Assembly (NCBI GenBank): GCA_045533055.1
Contig: JAZSHD010000181.1
Coordinates: forward strand, 1-5,207
From: SIG78 sp045533055
GTDB lineage: Bacteria; Verrucomicrobiota; Lentisphaeria; Victivallales; Victivallaceae
Direction: 5' to 3'
DNA: 5,207 nt
This document shows, one piece after another, positions 1 to 4,861 of this stretch. Below the pieces are notes generated by a model. That model was not told the origin of the DNA and made no database searches. It worked only from the letters and a program-made list of their open reading frames with translations. Numbering within the stretch: the first letter of the stretch is position 1; each line of letters begins with the position of its first letter. A program made the translations under genes and the position numbers.

Positions 1-71
1 GCCATAGCCCCTTTGGCACCGCCTAAAATACTGCCCCAGCACAAACCGTTCCATGCACCTTTCCAACCCAT
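1..71 (-). CDS. Glycine-zipper small protein, N-terminus only (runs off the left edge)
   Basis: Only the first 23 codons lie in the window. The start ATG (69-71) is supported by an AGGAG ribosome binding site at 80-84, 8 nt upstream, as strong as those of the neighbouring genes. The peptide has glycines at residues 5, 9, 13, 17 and 21, an unbroken GxxxG series, plus Gly2 and Gly18, tryptophans at 3, 7 and 12, one Cys at 11 and Lys4 and Lys20. Spacing of four places the glycines on one helix face, the hallmark of glycine zippers that pack helices in membranes or oligomers. There is no classical signal peptide in this part. It is the last visible gene of the AAA+ operon, 87 nt after the AAA+ stop codon with a hairpin between. 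Its length and family are unknown; a pore-like or membrane-associated role is inference from the glycine pattern only. Confidence 0.6.
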   Translation of the reverse strand, partial: MGWKGAWNGLCWGSILGGAKGAM

Positions 72-79
72 AAGCTGTA

Positions 80-84
80 CTCCT
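80..84 (-). promoter_or_regulatory. Ribosome binding site deciding the start of the glycine-zipper gene
   Basis: The minus strand reads AAAAAGGAG, followed by 8 nt and ATG at 69-71. It is the main evidence that the truncated reading frame at the left edge is a real gene. Confidence 0.7.
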
Positions 85-117
85 TTTTGCTTGTGATCTA
101 TATGTTTTTCCGGCAAT

Positions 118-149
118 CTCCCGCACTGCCGATGTTGGCAGTACGGGAG
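118..149 (-). terminator. Intercistronic hairpin after the AAA+ gene (terminator or mRNA-processing structure)
   Basis: The arms 118-130 and 137-149 form a 13-bp stem around a 6-nt loop, beginning 9 nt after the AAA+ stop codon. The single non-Watson-Crick position is a G-U wobble when transcribed from the minus strand, but a C-A mismatch on the plus strand. This supports minus-strand function. No U-tract follows (the next bases are ATTGCCGGAAAAAC), so a classic rho-independent terminator is doubtful. Partial termination or 3'-end protection that lowers the downstream gene's expression is the likelier role. Confidence 0.5.
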
Positions 150-158
150 GATTTATCT

Positions 159-2483
159 TCAGAAACCCATCTTGCTTACAACATTGCCCAGTCCTTTGAA
201 AGAGCTGTTGGCTTTTTTGCTGGCAATTTCGGTTTCCAATGCTTCAATGACTTCCATATTGGTAAGGTTCTTATCGTCAAGGTAAAAGAACTGCTGACGC
301 ACATTGCGGAAATCGCTGGGAGTCATAGTATCAATGGCAAACAACGCCTCTTTTTCGCTTTCGGTAAGCTCCGGCATACCTAAAGCTTTGGTAAAATAGG
401 TGTTGAAGAAAATCTCCTTGCCTTCATTGGTGAGGTAATCAAAGTGCAAGCGGAAACTGAAGCGGCGCAGTGCCGCCGGATCCAGCTTCTGAATGAGATT
501 GGTACCTACAATGAAGATGCCTTTGAACTTCTCCATCTCGGCGAGCAGAGTGTTGACCTGACTTACTTCCCAACTGCGGATGGCACCTTCCCGGCTGGAG
601 AGCAAACTGTCCACCTCGTCAATGAACAATATCTCGTCATTCTTCTGGGCTTCGGCAAACGCCGATGCTATACGCTGTTCCGTGCCGCCCACATAGGCGT
701 TGAGCAGATCGCTGGCGTTCTTGACCGAAAGTTTTTTGTTGAGCTCCCGAGCCAGATACTTGACGAATTCAGTCTTGCCCGCCCCCGGCACCCCGAAAAG
801 CAGCAGATTCATCCGGGGTTGATCCCGATCCTTGCCGATGGATTTACTGCGTTCAAGGAAGGTTTTACAAGCATCAATAAGCCTCGGGAGTTTGATACCG
901 CTTCGGATATTCACGCCTTCCAGCGAATAATCTCTCGCCGGCTCCATCACATCTTCCGGAGCTTCCTGGATACCCAGCAGTGAGCAGTGTGCCTTCAGGA
1001 AGGTCATCACTTCCTGCTCAAAGTCGGCATCCGGATTCTTTGCCGCCACCATGGAGGCATTTTTCACCGCCAGCGAAATACCGCCGGGATTCACCGGATA
1101 ACGGCTGCTGACGCGTTTGATAAACTCTTCAGTAAGCTTATCTTCCGAGTTGTAGAACTTCAGAGCATTGTGCCAGATGTGGCTTCTTGCGGTGCTGGAC
1201 AGGTCATCCCAGAAGAGCGAGTAATCAAATCTTCTCCGGCTGGAGAGGTCGATAGCTTCCTGACGGCTGTTGCAAATCCACAAGATCGTGTGTTTGTTAC
1301 TATCGAGCACGCTGTTCAACTGACCTTTGCTTTCGCCATCGCGGGAGCCGGCCATATCGCCGAAAAAGCGGGCAAGGAATCCACCGGATACGCTGGTATT
1401 TTCCAACATGCGGTCCGCTTCGTCCACCACCAGGATAGCATCTTTGGGCAACTGCTTTTGAGCCACACTCAAAGCTGCGTAGCGGAAAGCAGGGCTGAAG
1501 GTCATACGGCTGGAACTTTCGTCATTTTGAGCAATGAAATAGAGCTTTTTGCCCAGTTCTTTTGCCAGACTCATGGCAAAGGAACTTTTACCCGAACCGG
1601 CGACGCCGTGAAGCAGTACCGAAATACCCAGATCATCGCTCTTGCTTTGAATCATCTTTTTAAGCACTTCGCCGTGTTTTTCGGCAATCAAACCGTAGAA
1701 GTTCCAGGGCAGAGCTTCGCCGGTATATTCCACCCAGAAGCGTTCAGCCAGCGGCCGGGAACTGATTCCGGAGAGGTAGGCTATAAAAGACCGATCCAAA
1801 TCCAAATCTTCGTCCACCAAACCATATCTGCGAATGTTGTTTTTATCGTCCATCAAAGCGGCGGCTTCCACATCCAGAATTCCCAGAATTTTTGCCAGTG
1901 CAGTGACTTTTTCGTTGGAACGGAAGCGGCAGACATCGAAATCGCCCAAATCAATGGCACGGGTTTGTGCCAGCAGGATGGTCAGAATGGCATGCACTTC
2001 TTTCTCGCTGAAGTCAAAGAGTTCCTTCATCTCGTTGAAACGGATCTCCATAGCCGACTTCTGCCGGTCGGGATTTTTCAATGCTTCAGCATACTCTTCC
2101 GTCCGTTTCTGATAAACCGCATGCAAGATCCGCCACATCTTTTTGCGATAGAGCACATTACGGCTCAAATACTGCAAGATATCATCAGGATCATCATCCG
2201 CCAGTTCCGGGGGCGTACGGTACTTGGAAGATTCCGCAAGATTCCGGCGGCTTTCCGGTGAAAGAATTTTATCGTAAAGTGCGGAAAGCTCGGCAGTTGT
2301 AATAAATTGAGCAACCGAACGGAACCAATCGCTGTCGTTGGAGGTACTGACCCCGATGGTGGCAAGGATATTGCCAATACCTTTAACGATGTAATAGTTT
2401 TTGAAAAGGTCGACCCCGGTCCCAAAAAGGCGTTCACGGTCAAGTTTTTCAATGGTGGATTTGCTGGTGGAAAAATTGCTCAT
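159..2483 (-). CDS. Tandem AAA+ ATPase (two ATPase modules)
   Basis: The 774-residue cytosolic ATPase has two AAA+ modules. Residues 1 to about 280 are mostly helical, charged and unlike any domain I recognise. Module 1 has Walker A GVAGSGKS (293-300), Walker B ILVVDEAD (350-357), a sensor-1 Asn405 and arginines 416-418 in the arginine-finger region. Module 2 has Walker A GVPGAGKT (564-571), a pore-loop-like AYVGG (596-600), Walker B ILFIDEVD (618-625), sensor-1 Asn662, LDPAALRRF (667-675) with Arg673/Arg674 as fingers, and a sensor-2-like segment around 722-730. Module 2 is a classic AAA domain of the SpoVK/Cdc48/Vps4 kind; module 1 is divergent but keeps its catalytic motifs. Such proteins form hexamers that unfold or remodel protein partners using ATP. 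The start is set by AGGAG at 2492-2496, 8 nt upstream. It lies 82 nt after the pentapeptide-repeat gene in an apparent operon, so that protein is a candidate partner. The substrate is unknown and I do not recognise a named orthologue. Confidence 0.93.
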   Translation of the reverse strand: MSNFSTSKSTIEKLDRERLFGTGVDLFKNYYIVKGIGNILATIGVSTSNDSDWFRSVAQFITTAELSALYDKILSPESRRNLAESSKYRTPPELADDDPDDILQYLSRNVLYRKKMWRILHAVYQKRTEEYAEALKNPDRQKSAMEIRFNEMKELFDFSEKEVHAILTILLAQTRAIDLGDFDVCRFRSNEKVTALAKILGILDVEAAALMDDKNNIRRYGLVDEDLDLDRSFIAYLSGISSRPLAERFWVEYTGEALPWNFYGLIAEKHGEVLKKMIQSKSDDLGISVLLHGVAGSGKSSFAMSLAKELGKKLYFIAQNDESSSRMTFSPAFRYAALSVAQKQLPKDAILVVDEADRMLENTSVSGGFLARFFGDMAGSRDGESKGQLNSVLDSNKHTILWICNSRQEAIDLSSRRRFDYSLFWDDLSSTARSHIWHNALKFYNSEDKLTEEFIKRVSSRYPVNPGGISLAVKNASMVAAKNPDADFEQEVMTFLKAHCSLLGIQEAPEDVMEPARDYSLEGVNIRSGIKLPRLIDACKTFLERSKSIGKDRDQPRMNLLLFGVPGAGKTEFVKYLARELNKKLSVKNASDLLNAYVGGTEQRIASAFAEAQKNDEILFIDEVDSLLSSREGAIRSWEVSQVNTLLAEMEKFKGIFIVGTNLIQKLDPAALRRFSFRLHFDYLTNEGKEIFFNTYFTKALGMPELTESEKEALFAIDTMTPSDFRNVRQQFFYLDDKNLTNMEVIEALETEIASKKANSSFKGLGNVVSKMGF

Positions 2484-2491
2484 ATAGAGAA

Positions 2492-2496
2492 CTCCT
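2492..2496 (-). promoter_or_regulatory. Ribosome binding site of the AAA+ ATPase gene
   Basis: The minus strand reads AAAAGGAG, then 8 nt, then ATG (2481-2483). It fixes the start of the 774-residue frame. The upstream leader resembles that of the pentapeptide-repeat gene (compare 2492-2514 with 3292-3317). Confidence 0.7.
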
Positions 2497-2522
2497 TTTG
2501 TTGATTGATATTGGATTTATTG

Positions 2523-2540
2523 CCGGGGAGCCCCCCCCGG
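2523..2540 (-). other. Intercistronic GC hairpin between pentapeptide-repeat and AAA+ genes
   Basis: CCGGGG and CCCCGG (2523-2528 and 2535-2540) form a 6-bp all-GC stem around a 6-nt loop. The minus strand carries eight consecutive G inside it, so the pairing register can slide. It lies 25 nt after the upstream stop codon and 26 nt before the AAA+ ribosome binding site. No U-tract follows, so it looks like an mRNA-stability or attenuation element rather than a full terminator. Confidence 0.4.
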
Positions 2541-2565
2541 ATGAAACATTTTTTGATCAGCCTTA

Positions 2566-3282
2566 TCAGTCAAGGTCAAGATCAAAAATATCGTCGTCGT
2601 CATCGTCGTCTTCAGAACTTTCGATCACTCCTACGGCACCCCGCACGGAGAGATTGCGTTTGCTGCAATTTTCAAATTCCAGCAAACTCGCGTTGGCACC
2701 ATCAAAGTCGGTGCGGGAGAAAACGCTGTCTTTCACCGTGCCTTTCAGCGTGGTATCGTTGAATTCAGCCCGATGGAAATTGGAGTCACCGGCATTGATC
2801 TCAAGCGACGGCGAAAAGTTGAACTCGGTACTTGTGCAGTTGCATTTGTTCAAAGTGACTGCCAAAGCCGTGTGGTGAAATTCCGCACCTTCCAGAGCAC
2901 ACGCTTCAAAAGCAGCATTGCCGGAAGCAAAGTCAAATTTGCTGTTATCCATAATACAGTTGACAAATTTGACATCGGCCATTTGAGCATAATCAAAGTG
3001 GGTGTAATCCAGCTTACACTGGTTGAAGACCACATTTTTAAATTCACAGAACTTGAACTCACTGCTGCTGAAGTCGATGTTGTTGAAAACGATGTTCTCC
3101 AATGCAGAGTAGTTGAATTCGCTTGAATCCAGCATCTTGTTTTCCAGCACAGTATCGGCAATGGCACTATTCAGGAACTTGTTTTCGTTGCCCCGGAAAT
3201 TCCGTACATGTGTCATACTGCACTGACGGATGAATTCTTCGGAACTGATGGTTTGACGATTGATGACATTGGTGTTTTCCAT
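2566..3282 (-). CDS. Pentapeptide-repeat beta-helix protein with acidic C-terminal tail
   Basis: The 238-residue protein has a leader of about 50 residues, a repeat domain at about 51-207 and an acidic tail at about 221-238. The repeat domain splits into eight units of 19-20 residues, starting near 51, 71, 91, 111, 130, 149, 168 and 188. Each has a Phe at about unit position 6 (SSEFNYS, SSEFKFC, YTHFDYA, NSKFDFA, GAEFHHT, STEFNFS, RAEFNDT, RTDFDGA). Twenty residues equal four pentapeptides, one full coil of the right-handed quadrilateral beta-helix known for pentapeptide-repeat proteins. The tail contains seven consecutive Asp (225-231) and ends IFDLDLD. Some family members mimic DNA and protect gyrase, but many have no known role; nothing here proves gyrase binding. 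There is no signal peptide. The start is chosen from AAGGAG at 3292-3297, 9 nt upstream. The stop TGA is followed directly by an in-frame TAA. It sits between the polybasic-peptide gene and the AAA+ gene, suggesting a substrate, adaptor or scaffold for the ATPase (inference). Confidence 0.88.
   Translation of the reverse strand: MENTNVINRQTISSEEFIRQCSMTHVRNFRGNENKFLNSAIADTVLENKMLDSSEFNYSALENIVFNNIDFSSSEFKFCEFKNVVFNQCKLDYTHFDYAQMADVKFVNCIMDNSKFDFASGNAAFEACALEGAEFHHTALAVTLNKCNCTSTEFNFSPSLEINAGDSNFHRAEFNDTTLKGTVKDSVFSRTDFDGANASLLEFENCSKRNLSVRGAVGVIESSEDDDDDDDIFDLDLD
2590..2610 (-). repeat. GAC/GAT trinucleotide run encoding seven Asp
   Basis: Seven consecutive Asp codons (six GAC/GAT-type in near-perfect array, preceded by Glu codons) form a microsatellite-like stretch in the tail of the pentapeptide-repeat gene. 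Arrays like this can change length by polymerase slippage in multiples of three, altering tail acidity without breaking the frame. Confidence 0.6.
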
Positions 3283-3291
3283 AATGAAAAT

Positions 3292-3297
3292 CTCCTT
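3292..3297 (-). promoter_or_regulatory. Ribosome binding site of the pentapeptide-repeat gene
   Basis: The minus strand reads AATAAGGAG, then 9 nt, then ATG (3280-3282). It lies in the 51-nt gap after the polybasic-peptide gene, where no hairpin or promoter is apparent, so the two genes are probably co-transcribed. Confidence 0.65.
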
Positions 3298-3333
3298 ATT
3301 TTTGTGTTGAGTATTGGTTTGAAAATTTGTTTA

Positions 3334-3453
3334 TCAATATGTGTAAACCTTTTTGGTTCTCCGCCCCGGAGATACATAGTTACGCTTGCCGTTTTTACCA
3401 CGGCGGCGGTACCCGCTGGTACAACTTGTGATTCCTATCGCTCTTTTTGCCAT
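3334..3453 (-). CDS. Polybasic 39-residue small protein
   Basis: I do not recognise this protein. The frame encodes 39 residues with 12 Lys/Arg (Lys3, 20, 23, 34, 35; Arg4, 16, 17, 18, 24, 31, 32) and no Asp or Glu, so it is extremely basic. Landmarks are ITSCTSGYRRRGKNG (8-22), NYVSPGRRTKK (25-35) and a VYTY end; the only Cys is residue 11. It is rich in Gly, Ser, Thr and Tyr and has no membrane segment. AGGAAGG at 3463-3469 lies 9 nt before the chosen ATG (3451-3453). An in-frame ATG at 3460-3462 abuts that site with no spacing and is less likely. It is the first gene of the AAA+ operon, 51 nt before the pentapeptide-repeat gene. The composition suggests RNA, DNA or polyanion binding, possibly the acidic tail of its neighbour (inference). 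It could be missed by gene callers because of its length. Chance is not excluded, but the ribosome site, position and biased composition favour a gene. Confidence 0.6.
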   Translation of the reverse strand: MAKRAIGITSCTSGYRRRGKNGKRNYVSPGRRTKKVYTY

Positions 3454-3462
3454 ACGGCCCAT

Positions 3463-3469
3463 CCTTCCT
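3463..3469 (-). promoter_or_regulatory. Ribosome binding site deciding the start of the polybasic peptide
   Basis: AGGAAGG on the minus strand is 9 nt from the ATG at 3451-3453 and directly adjacent to the ATG at 3460-3462, so the downstream ATG is preferred. A GC hairpin (3470-3484) sits immediately upstream. Confidence 0.5.
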
Positions 3470-3484
3470 GCCGGGGAACCCGGC
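3470..3484 (-). other. Leader hairpin next to the first ribosome binding site of the AAA+ operon
   Basis: GCCGGG (3470-3475) and CCCGGC (3479-3484) form a 6-bp all-GC stem with a 3-nt loop. On the minus strand its 3' edge touches the AGGAAGG ribosome site. It could affect initiation or protect the 5' end. No U-tract follows on the minus strand, so it is not a standard terminator. Confidence 0.4.
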
Positions 3485-3485
3485 T

Positions 3486-3496
3486 TTAACAGTTAA
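3486..3496. promoter_or_regulatory. Small palindrome TTAACAGTTAA, possible operator
   Basis: This is a perfect 5-bp inverted repeat around a single central base, between the possible -10 box at 3514-3519 and the first gene of the AAA+ operon. The position would suit a repressor site, but 11-bp palindromes occur by chance in AT-rich DNA. Confidence 0.2.
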
Positions 3497-3513
3497 TGAT
3501 CGTCAACAAATAC

Positions 3514-3542
3514 ACTATACGGATTTATTTTTTTTATTTTCA
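3514..3542 (-). promoter_or_regulatory. Possible promoter of the AAA+ operon
   Basis: A TATAGT -10-like box (3514-3519, minus strand) follows an A/T tract (3523-3540). A weak -35 candidate, TGAAAA (3537-3542), lies 17 nt away. Transcription would start near 3507 and leave a leader of about 54 nt carrying the palindrome and GC hairpin. The -35 match is poor. Read-through from the upstream three-gene operon is an alternative, since I see no terminator after 3573. Confidence 0.25.
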
Positions 3543-3572
3543 GGGAAAAATGCTTTAGGAATGAAATTTTGT

Positions 3573-3881
3573 TCAAAACTGCTTATTTTCCGCAGAATTA
3601 TCCGCCATTTTCTCCTGCCACCACTTTTCAGAACGCATATTTTCCGGCAGCTCTTCCTTCGGGCAGGAATAATCTATTCCCTTTGCATCGAGTATCTCAT
3701 AAAACTCATCCCGCAGAGATTCCGGCAGCTTCTTTCCGCACCAGGGGCAAAAGCTCATCTGCAAGAAAGAACTGCCGCCGTCAAGGATCGGTACGCCGTA
3801 TTCTCTGAATTCAGGAAGAAAAATGATGCTCTGTTCTTCCTCGATCATATATTGCATATCGCTGCAGCAATGTTCCACCAT
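3573..3881 (-). CDS. Small Cys-rich protein of the DUF6980 type
   Basis: The 102-residue protein begins with an HCC cluster (His4, Cys5, Cys6) and carries FCPWCGKKLPESLRD at 44-58, so Cys45 and Cys48 form a CxxC pair. Between them is the segment YGVPILDGGSSF (28-39). Near the end is SEKWW (84-88). From memory, this order (N-terminal HCC, a GG-S segment, CPWCGxKLPxSxRD, then a terminal SxxWW) matches the family catalogued as DUF6980, and the length is usual for it. The cysteines plausibly bind zinc; the function of the family is not known to me. The start at 3881 has an AAGG site 6 nt upstream. It is the last gene of the three-gene operon, 15 nt after the DUF3298 gene. The final ten residues are polar and variable-looking. 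Family assignment is probable and role unknown. Confidence 0.8.
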   Translation of the reverse strand: MVEHCCSDMQYMIEEEQSIIFLPEFREYGVPILDGGSSFLQMSFCPWCGKKLPESLRDEFYEILDAKGIDYSCPKEELPENMRSEKWWQEKMADNSAENKQF

Positions 3882-3896
3882 ATAACACCTTGCTTT

Positions 3897-4466
3897 TCAT
3901 TTTACTTTTACCGGAAATTCAGTATACGGCACCAACACCTTTATTACTCCGGCTCCTTTACTGGCGATTTCGTATTCGTTGTATACAAAGGTTATGCCTT
4001 TGTTGTCCAAATAGAAATTCTCCGTAAGTTTGGGCATTGCCAGCAGCTTCCCGGGCAGTTCCGAAACCTTGCACTTGAAAATCCTGGCAGTTTCAAGCGT
4101 AATAAGCTGCAAAAGTTTTTTCTGCATCGGCATAGTCGGGGCTATGCTCCCGAGCGTGATTTTTCTGCCGCTGTTGCGGAACATTGAACCAACACTTACA
4201 GTAAAATTCCCGTGGGCACCGCCGGTGTAAACAAGCTCCTCGCAGTAGTAGCTGAAAAAGCTTTTATCGGCATACACCACTTTGTATTTGCCGGTAAACT
4301 CCCAGTTGAATTGAGAGCCTTCCATCTTGGGGTCCAGGGGATTTTCTGCCGAAAATTCTATACAGTTTTTGAGAAAATCACCCAACTGCCCGGTTGCCGG
4401 CTCTTCCGCTCCGGCAACAGCAGCGATGGCAGCGGCAAACATAAGAACAAATGCTTTTTTATACAT
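3897..4466 (-). CDS. Exported DUF3298 (RsiV C-terminal-like) protein
   Basis: The 189-residue protein starts with a clear Sec signal peptide: Lys3-Lys4, a hydrophobic run at 5-17 and likely cleavage after AGA (18-20). There is no lipobox Cys. The mature part matches DUF3298, the domain that forms the extracytoplasmic C-terminus of Bacillus RsiV and of many exported proteins. Signatures are YKVVYADKSFFSYYCEELVY (61-80), TGGAHGN (81-87) and FYLDNKGITFVYNEYEIA (151-168), followed by a terminal strand ending VPYTEF. In RsiV this fold binds lysozyme; most stand-alone members are uncharacterised, so lysozyme binding is not claimed. The N-terminal part usually preceding this domain (DUF4163/PdaC-like) is mostly absent: the domain begins about ten residues after the predicted cleavage site. 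The start is set by AAAGGAG at 4474-4480, 7 nt upstream. It lies 24 nt after the membrane protein gene and 15 nt before the DUF6980 gene, consistent with an operon. Confidence 0.82.
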   Translation of the reverse strand: MYKKAFVLMFAAAIAAVAGAEEPATGQLGDFLKNCIEFSAENPLDPKMEGSQFNWEFTGKYKVVYADKSFFSYYCEELVYTGGAHGNFTVSVGSMFRNSGRKITLGSIAPTMPMQKKLLQLITLETARIFKCKVSELPGKLLAMPKLTENFYLDNKGITFVYNEYEIASKGAGVIKVLVPYTEFPVKVK

Positions 4467-4490
4467 GAAAAAACTCCTTTAATTAAAAAT

Positions 4491-4799
4491 TCACAGTACA
4501 CCGAAAATAATAAGAGCTATTAACATAACAACAGATATCATCCGCATCGGCTCAAATGCTTGCACTTGTTTTACAAGCCAAATATGATGTGCTATAACTA
4601 ACAAATAAAATATAAATCCAATAAAAGGAAAAACATGAATGATTGCTTTTGTCATAACAATAATTACACAATTAGCAATAGCCATGCCTATAGATGCCGG
4701 TATACATAGCAAAGCAATTCTTATGTCATATTTGTTTGCCATTATTAAAGAAATAATAACACCCAAAATAGCTTGAATCCAGAATGCGGTCATGAGCAT
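4491..4799 (-). CDS. Small integral membrane protein, about four transmembrane helices
   Basis: I do not recognise a family. From the ATG at 4797-4799 the protein has 102 residues, almost all hydrophobic, with likely helices near 5-21, 26-49, 53-76 and 86-102. Short charged links fall at Lys23/Asp25/Arg27, Lys51, Lys77 and Glu83/Arg86. A longer frame starts at 4835, but its first residues would run through the ribosome site and the presumed insertion-sequence tip. An AGAGGT ribosome site (4807-4812) 7 nt before 4799 decides for the shorter start. Codons are AT-rich compared with the genes to the left, suggesting separate acquisition. It is the first gene of the three-gene operon with the DUF3298 and DUF6980 genes, so it may anchor or export something related to the DUF3298 protein (inference). 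Four helices in about 100 residues resembles small multidrug-resistance proteins in size only; I see no SMR signature. Confidence 0.72.
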   Translation of the reverse strand: MLMTAFWIQAILGVIISLIMANKYDIRIALLCIPASIGMAIANCVIIVMTKAIIHVFPFIGFIFYLLVIAHHIWLVKQVQAFEPMRMISVVMLIALIIFGVL

Positions 4800-4806
4800 A
4801 ATTGGG

Positions 4807-4812
4807 ACCTCT
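4807..4812 (-). promoter_or_regulatory. Ribosome binding site deciding the start of the membrane protein
   Basis: AGAGGT on the minus strand is 7 nt from the ATG at 4797-4799 and lies inside the longer alternative frame starting at 4835. This argues for the shorter protein. Confidence 0.6.
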
Positions 4813-4823
4813 TTTGTTTTAAA

Positions 4824-4860
4824 GGGCTGTTGCAAAACTCAAAATTTTGAAACACTCCCG
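4824..4860. mobile_element. Probable insertion-sequence tip or remnant
   Basis: The sequence GGGCTGTTGCAAAACTC from 4824 is of the type seen at the ends of several transposase families (TGTTGCAAAA-type tips), and it is followed by a CAAAATTTTG palindrome. No matching opposite end occurs in the window, so the element is either cut by the IS3 insertion at 5074 or continues in altered form. The family is not assignable from this alone. Confidence 0.35.
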
Positions 4861-4861
4861 T

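Noticed and set aside
444..2261. Long plus-strand open frames (444-983 and 987-2261) opposite the AAA+ gene
   Set aside because: They mirror the strongly supported AAA+ gene, lack ribosome sites, and encode His/Phe/Gln-rich sequence with no family resemblance. They are by-products of codon use on the other strand.
2498..3126. Plus-strand frames across the pentapeptide-repeat gene, including one with a poly-Ser stretch
   Set aside because: The poly-Ser is the reverse reading of the poly-Asp codons, and the frames have no supported start.
3358..3372. Perfect hairpin TCTCCG-CCC-CGGAGA
   Set aside because: It lies inside the coding frame of the polybasic peptide (Arg-Arg-Gly-Pro-Ser codons), so coding constraint can explain it.
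3523..3540. T-rich tract as a plus-strand rho-independent terminator
   Set aside because: No plus-strand gene lies upstream and no stable GC stem directly precedes the tract. On the minus strand it is an A-tract and fits better as an upstream promoter region.
3447..4187. Plus-strand frame of 246 residues across the DUF6980 and DUF3298 genes
   Set aside because: It runs antisense to two recognisable genes and shows no family signature or ribosome site.
4491..4835. Longer membrane-protein start at 4835
   Set aside because: The extra 12 residues are encoded by the ribosome site and the presumed insertion-sequence tip. The ATG at 4797-4799 has a properly spaced AGAGGT.
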